From NCBI GenBank assembly GCA_035556555.1, contig DATMES010000045.1:1-61594 (forward strand): a stretch of 61,594 nt of DNA, in the 5' to 3' direction. Positions 1 to 8,289 of the stretch are shown piece by piece (position 1 is the first letter of the stretch; each line of letters begins with the position of its first letter). The stretch comes from Frankiaceae bacterium. GTDB lineage: Bacteria > Actinomycetota > Actinomycetes > BP-191. The notes under the pieces were generated by a model, which saw only the letters and a list, made by a program, of their open reading frames with translations, had not been told where the DNA came from and ran no database searches. The position numbers and the translations under genes are program-made.

Positions 1-152
1 CACACGCCGATGCTGGCCGAGCGCGACCCGGCCATGTCCTCGGTGACGACCCGCAGCCCGCTCGGCAGGACCGTACGTCGTACGCGCGAGACGACCGCGC
101 CTTCGGCGTCCTTGACGGTGTGGAGGGTGCGGGTGGTGCCGTTCTTCTGCAC
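1..152 (-). CDS. M16 (pitrilysin-like) zinc peptidase, N-terminal fragment
   Basis: Only the first 50 codons are inside the window; the gene runs off the left edge. From a GTG at 152, preceded by a GGAAGG ribosome site, the frame reads a short polar leader followed by VLPSGLRVVTEDMAGSRSAS, the typical start of M16 family peptidases, where a first beta strand precedes the HxxEH zinc motif. The zinc motif itself lies outside the window. In actinobacteria an M16 peptidase commonly follows pnp, as here. The role is likely processing of small peptides, but this is family-level inference from a fragment. Confidence 0.75.
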   Translation of the reverse strand, partial: MQKNGTTRTLHTVKDAEGAVVSRVRRTVLPSGLRVVTEDMAGSRSASIGV

Positions 153-201
153 GGGGGTCCTTCCAGGCGGAGCAAAGGGGTGGAGCACAAGGGGTGGAAC
201 G

Positions 202-238
202 CCACGACCGGCCGGCGGAGGCCGCCGGCCGGTCGTGG
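202..238 (-). terminator. Hairpin between pnp and the M16 peptidase gene
   Basis: A 17-bp perfect stem (202-218 pairs with 222-238) with a 3-base loop lies 18 bases downstream of the pnp stop codon. It has no T-run, which is usual for GC-rich actinobacterial terminators. It would end or attenuate the pnp transcript before the peptidase gene. Confidence 0.7.
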
Positions 239-255
239 TGGTGGAACGGGTCAGG

Positions 256-2595
256 TCACTCGGAGTCGGTGACCTCGGCGTCGGCCGACTCCTCGGAGTC
301 ACCCTCCGCCTCGTCGACCACGGGGACCAGCGAGAGCTTGCCGCGGTCGTCGATCTCGGCGATCGAGACCTGGACCTTCTGGCCGACCGAGAGCACGTCC
401 TCGACGGCCTCGACCTCGGCCGACTCCTCGGAGTCGCCCTCGGCCTCGTCGACGACGGGGATCAGCGAGAGCTTGCCGCGGTCGTCGATCTCGGCGATCG
501 AGACCTGGACCTTCTGGCCCACCGACAGCACGTCCTCGACGGCCTCGACACGCTTGCCGCCGGCGAGGGCGCGCAGCTTGCTGATGTGCAGCAGGCCGTC
601 CTTGCCGGGCATGAGCGAGACGAAGGCACCGAAGTTGGTGGTCTTCACCACGGTGCCGAGATAGCGCTCGCCGACCTCCGGCATGGTCGGGTTCGCGATC
701 GCGTTGACCGCCTGACGGGCGGCTTCCGCCGCCTCGCCGTTGTCGGCACCGATGTAGATGGTGCCGTCGTCCTCGATGGACAGCTGCGCGCCGGTGTCGT
801 CCTGGATCTGGTTGATGACCTTGCCCTTCGGCCCGATCACCTCGCCGATCTTGTCCACGGGGATCTTCTCGATGAGGATCCGCGGCGCGTACGGGCTCAT
901 CTCCGCCGGGGCGTCGATCGCCTCGGTCATGACGTCGAGGATCTCCATGCGGGCGTCGCGCGCCTGGTTCAGCGCGCGGCCGAGCACGTCGCTCGGGATG
1001 CCCTCGAGCTTGGTGTCGAGCTGCAGCGCCGTGACGAAGTCACGGGTGCCGGCGACCTTGAAGTCCATGTCGCCGTACGCGTCCTCGGCGCCGAGGATGT
1101 CGGTGAGGACGCCGTACTCGCCGTTCTCGTAGACAAGGCCCATCGCGATGCCGGCGACCGGCGCCTTGAGCGGAACGCCCGCCGCGAGCAGCGACAGCGT
1201 GGACGCGCAGACCGAGCCCATCGACGTGGAGCCGTTGGAGCCCAGCGCCTCCGACACGGTGCGGATGGCGTACGGGAACTCCTCCTTCGTCGGGAGGACG
1301 GGCAGCAGTGCCCGCTCGGCGAGCGCGCCGTGGCCGATCTCGCGGCGCTTCGGCCCGCGCATGAAGCCGGTCTCACCCGTCGAGTACGGCGGGAAGTTGT
1401 AGTGGTGCATGTACCGCTTGCGGTTCTCCGGCGAGAGCGTGTCGATCATCTGCTCCATCCGCAGCATCGCCAGCGTGGCGACGTTGAGGATCTGCGTCTC
1501 GCCGCGCTCGAACAGCGCCGAGCCGTGCACCCGGGGCAGCACGTCCACGTCGGCGTGCAGCTCGCGGATGTCGGTGAGGCCGCGGCCGTCGATGCGGGTC
1601 TTCTCCGACACGATGCGCCGGCGTACGAGCGTCTTCGTCAGCGAGCGGTACGCCGCGGTGATCTCCTTCTCGCGGCCCTCGAACTCGGTCGCGAGCTTCT
1701 CCTTGGCGAGGTCCTTGATCCGCTCGACCTCGGTCTCGCGCTCCTGCTTGCCCTTGATGGTCAGCGCGGAGACGAGCTCGGACTCGACGGCACCGCGGAC
1801 GGCGGTCATCGCGTCGTCGCCGTACTCGGCGAACACGGGGTACTCGGCGGTCTCCTTGCCGGCCAGCTTGGCCAGCTCGGACTGCGCCTCGCAGCTCGCC
1901 TTGATGGCGCCCTCCGCGAACGCGAGGCCCTCGGCGACGACCTCCTCGGTCGGCTTCGGCGCGCCGTCGGCGACCAGCTGCACGGTGGCGGTCGTGGCCT
2001 CGGCCTCGACCATCGTGATGGCGACGGTGCCGTCGGGGAGCAGGCGGCCGGCGACGATCATGTCGAACGTCGCGCGCTCGCCCTCCTCCCACGTCGGGAA
2101 CGCGACCCACTGGCCGTCCACGTGGCTCACGCGGGCGGCGCCCACCGGGCCGGTGAACGGCAGGCCGGCGAGCAGCGTCGACGCGGCGGCGGCGTTGATC
2201 GCCAGGACGTCGTACGGGTTGGCGTCGTCGATCGCGAGGATCGTCATGACGACGTGGACCTCGTTGCGGAAGCCCTTGGGGAAGCAGGGGCGCAGCGGGC
2301 GGTCCGTCAGGCGGCAGGTCAGCGTGGCGTCCTCCGACGCCTTGCCCTCACGGCGGAAGAAGCCACCGGGGATCTTGCCGGCGGCGTACATCCGCTCCTC
2401 GACGTCGACCGTCAGCGGGAAGAAGTCGACCTGGTCGCGGGGGTTCTTCGCGGCCGTCGTGGCCGACAGGACGACGGTGTCGCCCAGGGTCACCGTCACC
2501 GAGCCGCCGGCCTGCCGGGCGAGCCGGCCGGTCGAGAACGTCAGGGTGCGGTCGCCGATGGTGGCGGTGGTGCTGTGTGGCTGGAGTGACGCCAC
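256..2595 (-). CDS. pnp: Polyribonucleotide nucleotidyltransferase (PNPase)
   Basis: A 779-residue phosphorolytic 3'-5' exoribonuclease of RNA turnover, working as a trimer in the cytoplasm. The domain order is complete: two RNase PH-like domains, a KH domain ([19 protein letters not shown]) and an S1 domain ([20 protein letters not shown]). The start is GTG at 2595 with GGAGGAG just upstream. The oddity is at the C-terminus: the last part of the S1 domain plus the acidic tail is present twice in tandem (45 residues each), from a 135-bp duplication in frame. A single copy gives the usual length and tail for an actinobacterial PNPase. It lies downstream of rpsO, the usual bacterial arrangement. 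Confidence 0.97.
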   Translation of the reverse strand: MASLQPHSTTATIGDRTLTFSTGRLARQAGGSVTVTLGDTVVLSATTAAKNPRDQVDFFPLTVDVEERMYAAGKIPGGFFRREGKASEDATLTCRLTDRPLRPCFPKGFRNEVHVVMTILAIDDANPYDVLAINAAAASTLLAGLPFTGPVGAARVSHVDGQWVAFPTWEEGERATFDMIVAGRLLPDGTVAITMVEAEATTATVQLVADGAPKPTEEVVAEGLAFAEGAIKASCEAQSELAKLAGKETAEYPVFAEYGDDAMTAVRGAVESELVSALTIKGKQERETEVERIKDLAKEKLATEFEGREKEITAAYRSLTKTLVRRRIVSEKTRIDGRGLTDIRELHADVDVLPRVHGSALFERGETQILNVATLAMLRMEQMIDTLSPENRKRYMHHYNFPPYSTGETGFMRGPKRREIGHGALAERALLPVLPTKEEFPYAIRTVSEALGSNGSTSMGSVCASTLSLLAAGVPLKAPVAGIAMGLVYENGEYGVLTDILGAEDAYGDMDFKVAGTRDFVTALQLDTKLEGIPSDVLGRALNQARDARMEILDVMTEAIDAPAEMSPYAPRILIEKIPVDKIGEVIGPKGKVINQIQDDTGAQLSIEDDGTIYIGADNGEAAEAARQAVNAIANPTMPEVGERYLGTVVKTTNFGAFVSLMPGKDGLLHISKLRALAGGKRVEAVEDVLSVGQKVQVSIAEIDDRGKLSLIPVVDEAEGDSEESAEVEAVEDVLSVGQKVQVSIAEIDDRGKLSLVPVVDEAEGDSEESADAEVTDSE
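281..550. repeat. 135-bp tandem duplication in the 3' end of pnp
   Basis: The segment 281-415 is repeated almost perfectly at 416-550, with about seven substitutions. The unit is 45 codons, so the pnp reading frame is kept. Both copies encode [20 protein letters not shown] and the rest of the final S1 strands plus an acidic Glu/Ser tail. Confidence 0.95.
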
Positions 2596-2801
2596 GTACT
2601 CCTCCTACGAAGGCAGGAGCACGGCGTGCGCGCGGCACGCGGCGGGCGGCGGCCGGTCTTCAGTCGAAGCGTCCGGGTCAGGCCCGGATGCCACCACCGA
2701 GGACCGGTCTCCGGGCCCTGTCCGCGATGACGGCGGTCGGCCGGGCTCCGGGTTTCGCGCGCCGCCCGGGCGGGCGGCGGCGGTCTCACGGGTGGAACGG
2801 C

Positions 2802-2831
2802 GACGGGCGGTCCCTGAGGGAACCGCCCGTC
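2802..2831 (-). terminator. rpsO terminator hairpin
   Basis: The stem GACGGGCGGT (2802-2811) pairs perfectly with ACCGCCCGTC (2822-2831), and the loop can pair further (CCCT/AGGG). It lies directly after the rpsO stop. The remaining 2596-2801 stretch before the pnp start holds no gene that I can see and probably carries the pnp leader. Confidence 0.75.
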
Positions 2832-2838
2832 TTGGGGT

Positions 2839-3108
2839 CTAGCGCCGCAGCCCGAGGCGCTCGATGAGCGCGCGGTAGCGGTTGATGTCGGTCTTGGCGA
2901 GGTACTGGAGCAGCCGGCGGCGGCGCCCGACGAGCAGGAGCAGCCCGCGACGGCTGTGGTGGTCGTGCTTGTGCGTCTTGAGGTGCTCCGTCAGGTCGCT
3001 GATGCGACGCGTCAGCATCGCAACCTGGACCTCGGGAGAGCCGGTGTCGCGCTCGACGGTGGCGTAGTCGGACATGATCTGCTGCTTGACGTCACTGGCG
3101 AGCGGCAC
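2839..3108 (-). CDS. rpsO: 30S ribosomal protein S15
   Basis: An 89-residue ribosomal protein that binds the central domain of 16S rRNA early in 30S assembly. The sequence carries the S15 hallmarks: [39 protein letters not shown] and the [12 protein letters not shown] helix. The length is exactly the family norm. GTG at 3108 is chosen as start because it gives the standard N-terminus. It is followed by its own hairpin and then pnp, the classic rpsO-pnp pair in which S15 and PNPase levels are often linked in bacteria. Confidence 0.97.
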   Translation of the reverse strand: MPLASDVKQQIMSDYATVERDTGSPEVQVAMLTRRISDLTEHLKTHKHDHHSRRGLLLLVGRRRRLLQYLAKTDINRYRALIERLGLRR

Positions 3109-3261
3109 TTGACGGGCTCCTCATGGTGGTCGGCGTTGTCCCGAGGTCGTGGTCACCCGGGCAGTCTGCAACGCGCCGAAGGGTTTCGGCATCGCCAACC
3201 TTAGCAGAGGCACTTTGCGTGACCCAAAGAGGGTTGACGGCGGCGTCGCCTCCGTGAGAGC

Positions 3262-3279
3262 GTATTACGCATGTAATAC
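3262..3279. promoter_or_regulatory. 18-bp palindromic operator upstream of the toxin-antitoxin locus
   Basis: GTATTACGCATGTAATAC is a perfect palindrome with 7-bp arms and a 4-base centre. It stands out as AT-rich in a GC-rich region and ends 20 bases before the toxin start, with an AGGAG ribosome site in between. A dimeric ribbon-helix-helix antitoxin of the kind encoded downstream would be expected to bind here and repress its own operon. Confidence 0.75.
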
Positions 3280-3299
3280 ACAGGAGAACGGGGGCACCG

Positions 3300-3694
3300 T
3301 TGGATGACGGGCGGTTCCGGGGCCGGCGGCTGCACGACCTCGAGGTGACGGAGGTGGCGTGGGACGACCGCGCGATCGGGCACATCGGCAGCCGTACGAC
3401 GCGCTATCCGGACGACCCCGACGAGGTGGACGTCGTCGCCGAGTGGGCGACGGAGGCCGCGACCGATCCGTACGCCGCGTACAGCCTCACGCGCAGCGCC
3501 GACTTCCGTGTCACAGGCTGGTCGCCCAACGCGCCGCCCCGTCCTGGTCCCGGCGCGAGGGACGCGTCCTGCGGGTGATCCTGCATCCTGTCGACCTGCG
3601 CCAAGGGCGGTGGAGGGGCGTCACCGCGATGCCGGCCAGCCAGAAGGCGGCGCAGTTCTACTGGCGCCGTCGCGGGAGCAGTGACGTCGCATGA
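3300..3694 (+). pseudogene. Toxin-like gene broken by a frameshift (BrnT/DUF4258-like)
   Basis: The first frame (TTG at 3300) encodes about 80 residues containing HDLEVTEVAWDDRAIGHIGS and TRSADFRVTGWSPNAPP, then goes out of frame. The second frame picks up immediately with SWSRREGRVLRVILHPVDLR and ends QKAAQFYWRRRG, at the TGA at 3692. One extra C in the CCCC run at 3537-3540 would join the two into a protein of about 130 residues. The small size, the RVLRVI...TA..A....YW C-terminal pattern and the adjacent ribbon-helix-helix gene suggest a RelE-fold mRNase toxin of the BrnT kind. The break is either real inactivation or a sequencing error. Confidence 0.6.
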
Positions 3695-3708
3695 CAGGGA
3701 GAGCCGAG

Positions 3709-4179
3709 ATGACCCGCGGGCACCAGAACGGCCGGCACGCCGTCGCCGGCGAGGGCGCGCCCGACGACCTGGCGCGCGCCGACCTGGACGCGGCCGTCGA
3801 CGACGACCTCGACGGACCGGTCGACGAGGCGGCGGTCGCGGCCGTCCACTCGACGGCCCGCGAACGACTCCGGCGCATCGCGTCGCAGGTCTACTCCATC
3901 CGGATCCCGGTCGACCGGCTCGAAGATCTCCGCGCCCTCGCCGCCGCGCGGGGCGAGGCTCCGACCGCGCTCATGCGCGAGTGGGTCCTCGAACGCCTCG
4001 CCGCCGAGACACTGGGTGACCCCGGCCCCGCGCCCCTGTCGCGGACCGCTGTCGCCGGCGACGCCGCGGCGATCCGGGCCGCGGCCGAGGCCCTGACGCG
4101 GGCGACCGAGGCGCTGACCTCGGCGATCGAGGCACGGGACTGGACAGGAGCGGGGGCGGGCCACCCCTTGGCCGACTAA
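3709..4179 (+). CDS. Ribbon-helix-helix antitoxin-like protein
   Basis: A 156-residue protein. Its central part QVYSIRIPVDRLEDLRALAA followed by PTALMREWVLERL is a ribbon-helix-helix fold: a beta strand, then two helices, as in CopG/BrnA antitoxins. An acidic N-terminal segment and an Ala-rich C-terminal helix flank it. ATG at 3709 has AGGGAG upstream; an alternative ATG at 3691 overlaps the toxin stop, so translational coupling is likely either way. The antitoxin would bind both the toxin and the palindrome at 3262. It survives intact although the toxin is frameshifted. Confidence 0.65.
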   Translation: MTRGHQNGRHAVAGEGAPDDLARADLDAAVDDDLDGPVDEAAVAAVHSTARERLRRIASQVYSIRIPVDRLEDLRALAAARGEAPTALMREWVLERLAAETLGDPGPAPLSRTAVAGDAAAIRAAAEALTRATEALTSAIEARDWTGAGAGHPLAD

Positions 4180-4212
4180 GGGAACGTGCGGAACCTGGCC
4201 AAGGGGTGGCCC
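4158..4212. terminator. Bidirectional terminator between antitoxin and response regulator
   Basis: A 16-bp perfect inverted repeat (4158-4173 with 4197-4212) lies between two convergent genes. The antitoxin stop codon is in the loop. The arms read GGGCCACCCCTTGGCC and its complement. Confidence 0.75.
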
Positions 4213-4233
4213 CCGCCCGTCGGTCCACGCGCA

Positions 4234-4620
4234 CTACGCGCTGCGGTGCTCCTGGAAGAGGTAGTTGAGGAAGCGCAGCAGCTCGTCGGCGTCGAACGGC
4301 TTGGCGAGGAAGTAGTCGACTCCCTCGGTCCAGGCCTGCCAGGCCTGGTCGTCGCCGGCCGCCGCCGTGAGCATCACGACGGGCAGCGAGCCCCGGGCGC
4401 CGCCGCGGATGCGGCTGAGGACGGCGTGGCCGTCCATGCCCGGCATCATGATGTCGAGCACGACGCAGTCGGGGTTCTTGCCCTCCACCGCCCGGAGCGC
4501 GGCGAAGCCGTCCTCGGCGAGGTCGACGGTGTACCCCTCGGTCTCGAGGACCAGCTTGACCATGCCGCGGATGTTGGGGTCGTCGTCGACGACCAGGATC
4601 CGTTGAGCCCCCGTGGTCAC
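4234..4620 (-). CDS. Stand-alone response-regulator receiver domain
   Basis: A 128-residue CheY-like receiver with no output domain. The acidic pocket (RILVVDDDP), the phospho-acceptor Asp (CVVLDIMMPGMDG), the switch Thr (VVMLTAA) and the conserved Lys (FLAKPF) are all present, so it should be phosphorylatable. GTG at 4620 is chosen because it follows a good GGAGG site and gives the standard N-terminus. No histidine kinase is nearby, so its partner is unknown. It may act by protein-protein contact. Confidence 0.9.
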   Translation of the reverse strand: MTTGAQRILVVDDDPNIRGMVKLVLETEGYTVDLAEDGFAALRAVEGKNPDCVVLDIMMPGMDGHAVLSRIRGGARGSLPVVMLTAAAGDDQAWQAWTEGVDYFLAKPFDADELLRFLNYLFQEHRSA

Positions 4621-4714
4621 ATCCGCCTCCGGTGTTTCGCGTGCTTCCGACCCCCTGCACCTGTCATCGGCGGCGTACGAGCGCCCCGTACCCACCATGA
4701 GGGTTAATCGCGGG

Positions 4715-4730
4715 TAGGACGAAAGTCCTA
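4715..4730. terminator. Small hairpin at the ribF stop codon
   Basis: TAGGAC-GAAA-GTCCTA forms a 6-bp stem with a tetraloop overlapping the ribF TAG stop. It is short and lies in the interval between ribF and the receiver gene. It may be a weak terminator. Confidence 0.35.
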
Positions 4731-5660
4731 GGAGCGCAGCACTTCGCGGGCGTTCGCGACGTCTCGGCCGATTTGCGCGACGAGCTCCTCGACCGAGTCG
4801 AAGCGCATGGTGTCGGCCGCGCGCAACGACGCCGCGAAGTCCAGCGCCAGCGTCTCGCCGTAGAGGTCGCCGTCGAAGTCGATGACGTACGCCTCCACGC
4901 GGCGTTCGCGGCCCTCGAACGTCGGGTTGGTCCCGACGGACACGGCGGCGGGGAGTCTCTCCCCCGCGCGGACCAGCCATGCCGCGTACACGCCATCGGC
5001 GGGCACAGCGGTGTACGGCGCGGTTCGGAGGTTGGCGGTCGGGTAACCGAGCGTCCGGCCGCGCGCGTCGCCGCGGACGACGACGCCCTCGACCCGGTGC
5101 TCACGACCCAGGGCGCGCGCGGCCGCCACGACGTCCCCGGCGTCGACGCAGGACCGCACGTACGTCGAGGAGATCGTCGTCCCCCCGTCGCGGACGAGCG
5201 GCACGCCGGTCGCCGCGAAGCCGAACCGTTCGCCGATCCGCGCCAGCTCCCCCACGTCGCCGGCCGCCTTGTGGCCGAAGCGGAAGTTCTCGCCGACGAC
5301 GACGCCGACGGCGTGCAGGTGCTCGACGAGGACGAGGTGCGCGAACTCCGCGGGCGTCAGCCTGCTGAACTCCGGCGTGAACTCCAGCACGCAGAGCACG
5401 TCGGCACCGAGCGAGGCGACCAGATCGGCCTTGTACCGCGGGCTCGTGAGGACGCTGGGATGGGAGCCTGGGCGTACGACCTCCGACGGGTGCGGGTCGA
5501 ACGTCAGCACCACGCTCGGTACGTCCGCGGTGCGAGCGCGCGCGACGGCCTCGCCGATGATCGCCTGGTGGCCGCGGTGCACGCCGTCGAAGACGCCGAT
5601 CGTGACGACGCACCGCCGCCATCCGGAGGGCGCCGCGTCCAGCCCGCGCCAGCGCTGCAT
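4728..5660 (-). CDS. ribF: Bifunctional riboflavin kinase / FAD synthetase
   Basis: A 310-residue cytoplasmic enzyme converting riboflavin to FMN and then FAD. The N-terminal adenylyltransferase half has the nucleotide-binding motif GVFDGVHRGHQ and FDPHP. The C-terminal flavokinase half has GRTLGYPTANL and the DLYGETLALDF region. Its length and order match the bacterial family. ATG at 5660 is used. In actinobacteria ribF normally lies near truB and rpsO, as it does here, although a pair of regulators has been inserted between ribF and truB. Confidence 0.97.
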   Translation of the reverse strand: MQRWRGLDAAPSGWRRCVVTIGVFDGVHRGHQAIIGEAVARARTADVPSVVLTFDPHPSEVVRPGSHPSVLTSPRYKADLVASLGADVLCVLEFTPEFSRLTPAEFAHLVLVEHLHAVGVVVGENFRFGHKAAGDVGELARIGERFGFAATGVPLVRDGGTTISSTYVRSCVDAGDVVAAARALGREHRVEGVVVRGDARGRTLGYPTANLRTAPYTAVPADGVYAAWLVRAGERLPAAVSVGTNPTFEGRERRVEAYVIDFDGDLYGETLALDFAASLRAADTMRFDSVEELVAQIGRDVANAREVLRS

Positions 5661-5682
5661 GCCGCGACTCTAGTGGCCTGGC

Positions 5683-5728
5683 GGACCGCGCCTGGGCCTC
5701 CCCCTACGGAGGCACCAGGCGCGGGTCC
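5683..5728 (-). terminator. Terminator downstream of the LuxR-type regulator
   Basis: An imperfect GC-rich hairpin (arms 5683-5701 and 5708-5728, with two single-base bulges) lies just after the stop of the regulator gene at 5734. It separates that transcript from ribF. Confidence 0.6.
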
Positions 5729-5733
5729 AGGGC

Positions 5734-6465
5734 CTAGGCCAGCCCTTCTCGTACGACCAGTGCCGCCGCCTGCGCGCGGTCGCGCACGCCGAGCTTGCGG
5801 AGCGCGTGGCGCAGGTGGGTCTTGACGGTGTTCTCGGAGATGCCGAGCTCGTTGGCGATCTCGCGGTTGGGCATGCCCTTGGGCAGCAGCGCGACGACGT
5901 CAAGCTCCGCGCGCGTGAGGCCGTACGGCAGCCCCTTCTGCGTCTTCGCCACCAGCTCCACCACCAGCCCCCCGCACGCGGGGTCGAGGAACACGCGACC
6001 GGCGCTCGCCCACCGGATCGCCTCGCGGAGCACCTGCGGCGGCGACCCCGCGCAGACGAACCCCGTCGCCCCCGTCTGGATCGCGCGACGCAGCAGCACC
6101 GCGCGCGGGTCCGCGGCGACGACGACGATCGCGGGGCAGGACGGGTCGGCGGCGCGGAGACGTTCGCAGAGGTCCACGGCCGACGTCCCCGGCGGCCGGT
6201 GGGCGAGGACGACGACGTCGGGGGCGCAGTCGGCGTACGCCTCCGGGGTGTCGAGGCACGCGACGACGCGCACGTCCTCGTCGGCCAGCACCCCCGCGAT
6301 CTCGTCGCGCAGCCCCGCGTCCTGGTGGACGACGACGGCGCGGATCACGACGTGCAACGACGCGCGCGACGGCTCCGCCGCACCGCCGCCGGCGGCCTGC
6401 GGCGCCACGAGACCTCCTCGGTCACGCCGTCGCTCGGCGAGTGACGCCACATCGGTGTTCCCCAT
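5734..6465 (-). CDS. LuxR/NarL-type regulator with degenerate receiver domain
   Basis: A 243-residue protein with an N-terminal extension of about 40 residues, a receiver-like domain, and a C-terminal LuxR helix-turn-helix (MPNREIANELGISENTVKTH). The receiver lacks the phospho-acceptor: where family members have LDxxMPG, this one has VVVLAHRPPG. It therefore probably responds to something other than phosphorylation. ATG at 6465 has GGAAGGGG upstream; a shorter GTG start near 6348 is possible. It is divergent from the sigma factor gene at 6651 and may regulate it through the shared 185-bp intergenic region. Confidence 0.85.
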   Translation of the reverse strand: MGNTDVASLAERRRDRGGLVAPQAAGGGAAEPSRASLHVVIRAVVVHQDAGLRDEIAGVLADEDVRVVACLDTPEAYADCAPDVVVLAHRPPGTSAVDLCERLRAADPSCPAIVVVAADPRAVLLRRAIQTGATGFVCAGSPPQVLREAIRWASAGRVFLDPACGGLVVELVAKTQKGLPYGLTRAELDVVALLPKGMPNREIANELGISENTVKTHLRHALRKLGVRDRAQAAALVVREGLA

Positions 6466-6650
6466 TCGGTCGCCCCTTCCGTCGCCCTTGAATAGCGGCG
6501 GAGGCGCCGGTCGCTTACGGCCGTTCCGAAAAATGGTGAGGGGTGAGCCGTCACCCCTACCAGGAACTTGTTGGGGCGGCGCCCTGGCCCGTTTCGCCCG
6601 GTTTATGCCACGGTGTGCCCCTGCTTTCCCTACAAAGTACGGGGGCTGAC

Positions 6651-7991
6651 ATGAGTTCGTACGCCGAGCACCCCGCCGCCGGGTCCCCCGACGGCCTCCT
6701 CGTCCGCGCCTACCTCAACGGCGACCCCACGGCGTTCGACACGCTGTACGAGCGCTACTCGGCGCGGATCCTGGGGTATCTCTACGGCAAGTGCCACGGC
6801 GACCGGCTGAGTGCCGAGGAGCTCGCGCAGGAGACCTGGACGCGGGTGCTCGAGTACCTGCCCGGGTTCGACCAGCGGCGCCGGCTGCTGCCGTACCTGT
6901 ACACCATCGCCACGAACCTCCTCCCGGCGTACTGGCGCCGTACCGCCGTCGAGGTGTCGGTCGAGGACATCCGCGACAGCGCCCCCGCCGTACCCGACGA
7001 CACGGAGCGCATCGTCACCATCGCGGCCGTCAACGAGGCGCTCGCCAAGATCGACAAGCGGCACAGCGCCGTCCTCTACATGCGGTACGCCGAGGACCGC
7101 GACGCCGCCGAGCTCGCCGAGTTCTTCGGGCTCAAGCGCAACGCGTTCGAGCAGCTGCTCCTGCGCGCCAGGCGCGCGATGAAGAACGAGTACCGCGGCC
7201 CCGCGGTCCTCGTTCCCGGGCTGCCTGGCCTGCTCGCGCGGCTACGGCGTCTCGGCGCGACGGCCGGCGCGCGGCTGCAGATGGCGAGCGGCGCCACGGT
7301 GTCCGTCGCGGGCGAGCTCGCGATCGGCGCCGCGATCACGGCCGGCGGCATCGGCCTCGTCATCCACGGGTCGGGCGCGAATGCCGCGGACGGCCGCCTC
7401 GCGCGCCCCGCCGCCGTCTCGGACCAGCGCGGGGCGATCGCGTACGAGCACACCGCGCGCGATCTCTACTCCGGGCTGCCGCGCGGTGTCGGTGACGTCG
7501 CCGCCGGCGTGCCGGGTGCCGCGGGCACGTCGGACGAGGCACTCGCCGCGGGTGCGGAGGTCTGGGACACCGGCGTCGAGGACGGCTCGACGGCAACGAC
7601 CACCACGGACGGAACCTCCGAGGCGTACACCGACGGCGGGGTCGGTCCCGCTGGCACGGCTGGCGGCGTGCCGGGCGTACAGCCGGCCACGCCGTGGACT
7701 CCCGGCGGCGACACGCCCGACGCCCCCGACGGCACGCTCTACGTCGCCCCGCCGAACGTCAACGCCCCGGCACCCGACGCCGAGGTCTACGCCAACCCGG
7801 ACGGCGAGTCCGGCGCGTCGGTCGAGTCCGACGAGACGTCAGGGGAAGTCGCCCTGAACCGCAAGATCGCGGAGGAAGGAGAGATCGTCACGCAGGAAGC
7901 CGAGACCCAGGTCGGGGAGACCCCACTGACCCTGGAGACGTGGGTCTACACCAACGATTTCAGCGTCTGCTACGAAACCACGCTCTGCTAA
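6651..7991 (+). CDS. ECF-type sigma factor with membrane segment and long extracytoplasmic tail
   Basis: A 446-residue protein. Residues 1-180 form a sigma-70 region 2/region 4 module (DTLYERYSARILGYLYGKC, LAQETWTRVLEYLP, and a region 4 helix-turn-helix around DAAELAEFFGLKRNAFEQLL). A hydrophobic segment follows at about 215-245 (ELAIGAAITAGGIGLVIHG), then a 200-residue acidic, Gly/Pro/Thr-rich tail ending in CYETTLC. Fusing a membrane anchor to a sigma factor suggests the tail senses the envelope, perhaps with proteolytic release. ATG at 6651 has a GGGGG-rich ribosome site. No separate anti-sigma gene is adjacent. Confidence 0.8.
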   Translation: MSSYAEHPAAGSPDGLLVRAYLNGDPTAFDTLYERYSARILGYLYGKCHGDRLSAEELAQETWTRVLEYLPGFDQRRRLLPYLYTIATNLLPAYWRRTAVEVSVEDIRDSAPAVPDDTERIVTIAAVNEALAKIDKRHSAVLYMRYAEDRDAAELAEFFGLKRNAFEQLLLRARRAMKNEYRGPAVLVPGLPGLLARLRRLGATAGARLQMASGATVSVAGELAIGAAITAGGIGLVIHGSGANAADGRLARPAAVSDQRGAIAYEHTARDLYSGLPRGVGDVAAGVPGAAGTSDEALAAGAEVWDTGVEDGSTATTTTDGTSEAYTDGGVGPAGTAGGVPGVQPATPWTPGGDTPDAPDGTLYVAPPNVNAPAPDAEVYANPDGESGASVESDETSGEVALNRKIAEEGEIVTQEAETQVGETPLTLETWVYTNDFSVCYETTLC

Positions 7992-8061
7992 GACCGGCTG
8001 ACGCGGGCGCGCGCGCCGGAACGGTCTCCTGCCCCTACCCCTCAGAACACGGGAGGCCCTG

Positions 8062-8289
8062 ATGTTGCGCTTCACTCTGCTCTGCTCTGCCCTGGTCGCC
8101 GCTGTCGCAATGCCCGCTCCGCCGGCCTCAGCGGCGGAGGTCTGCGTCCAGGTGGACGTCACGACCGGCCTGGTCTCGGTGAGCCCCGGTCCTTGCTTCG
8201 ACCCGGATCCGCCGGGCGTCTGCGCGGGAGCGCGCGAGGGTTTCGGCACCGAGTCGGTGTTCGTCAACGTCTGCGTACAACCGCTCTAG
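8062..8289 (+). CDS. Small secreted cysteine-containing protein
   Basis: A 75-residue protein with a clear signal peptide (MLRFTLLCSALVAAVAMPAP then SAAE) and a mature part of about 50 residues carrying four cysteines, which probably form disulfides. ATG at 8062 follows a good GGGAGG site. It lies 70 bases after the membrane-anchored sigma factor gene in the same direction, so co-expression is plausible. Its stop overlaps the truB stop on the other strand by four bases. I do not recognise a family. Confidence 0.65.
   Translation: MLRFTLLCSALVAAVAMPAPPASAAEVCVQVDVTTGLVSVSPGPCFDPDPPGVCAGAREGFGTESVFVNVCVQPL

Noticed and set aside
10..2589. Open frame of 859 codons on the plus strand
   Set aside because: It is an antisense shadow of pnp; its composition is rich in Arg, Asp, Leu and Val with no domain, as is usual for the opposite strand of GC-rich genes.
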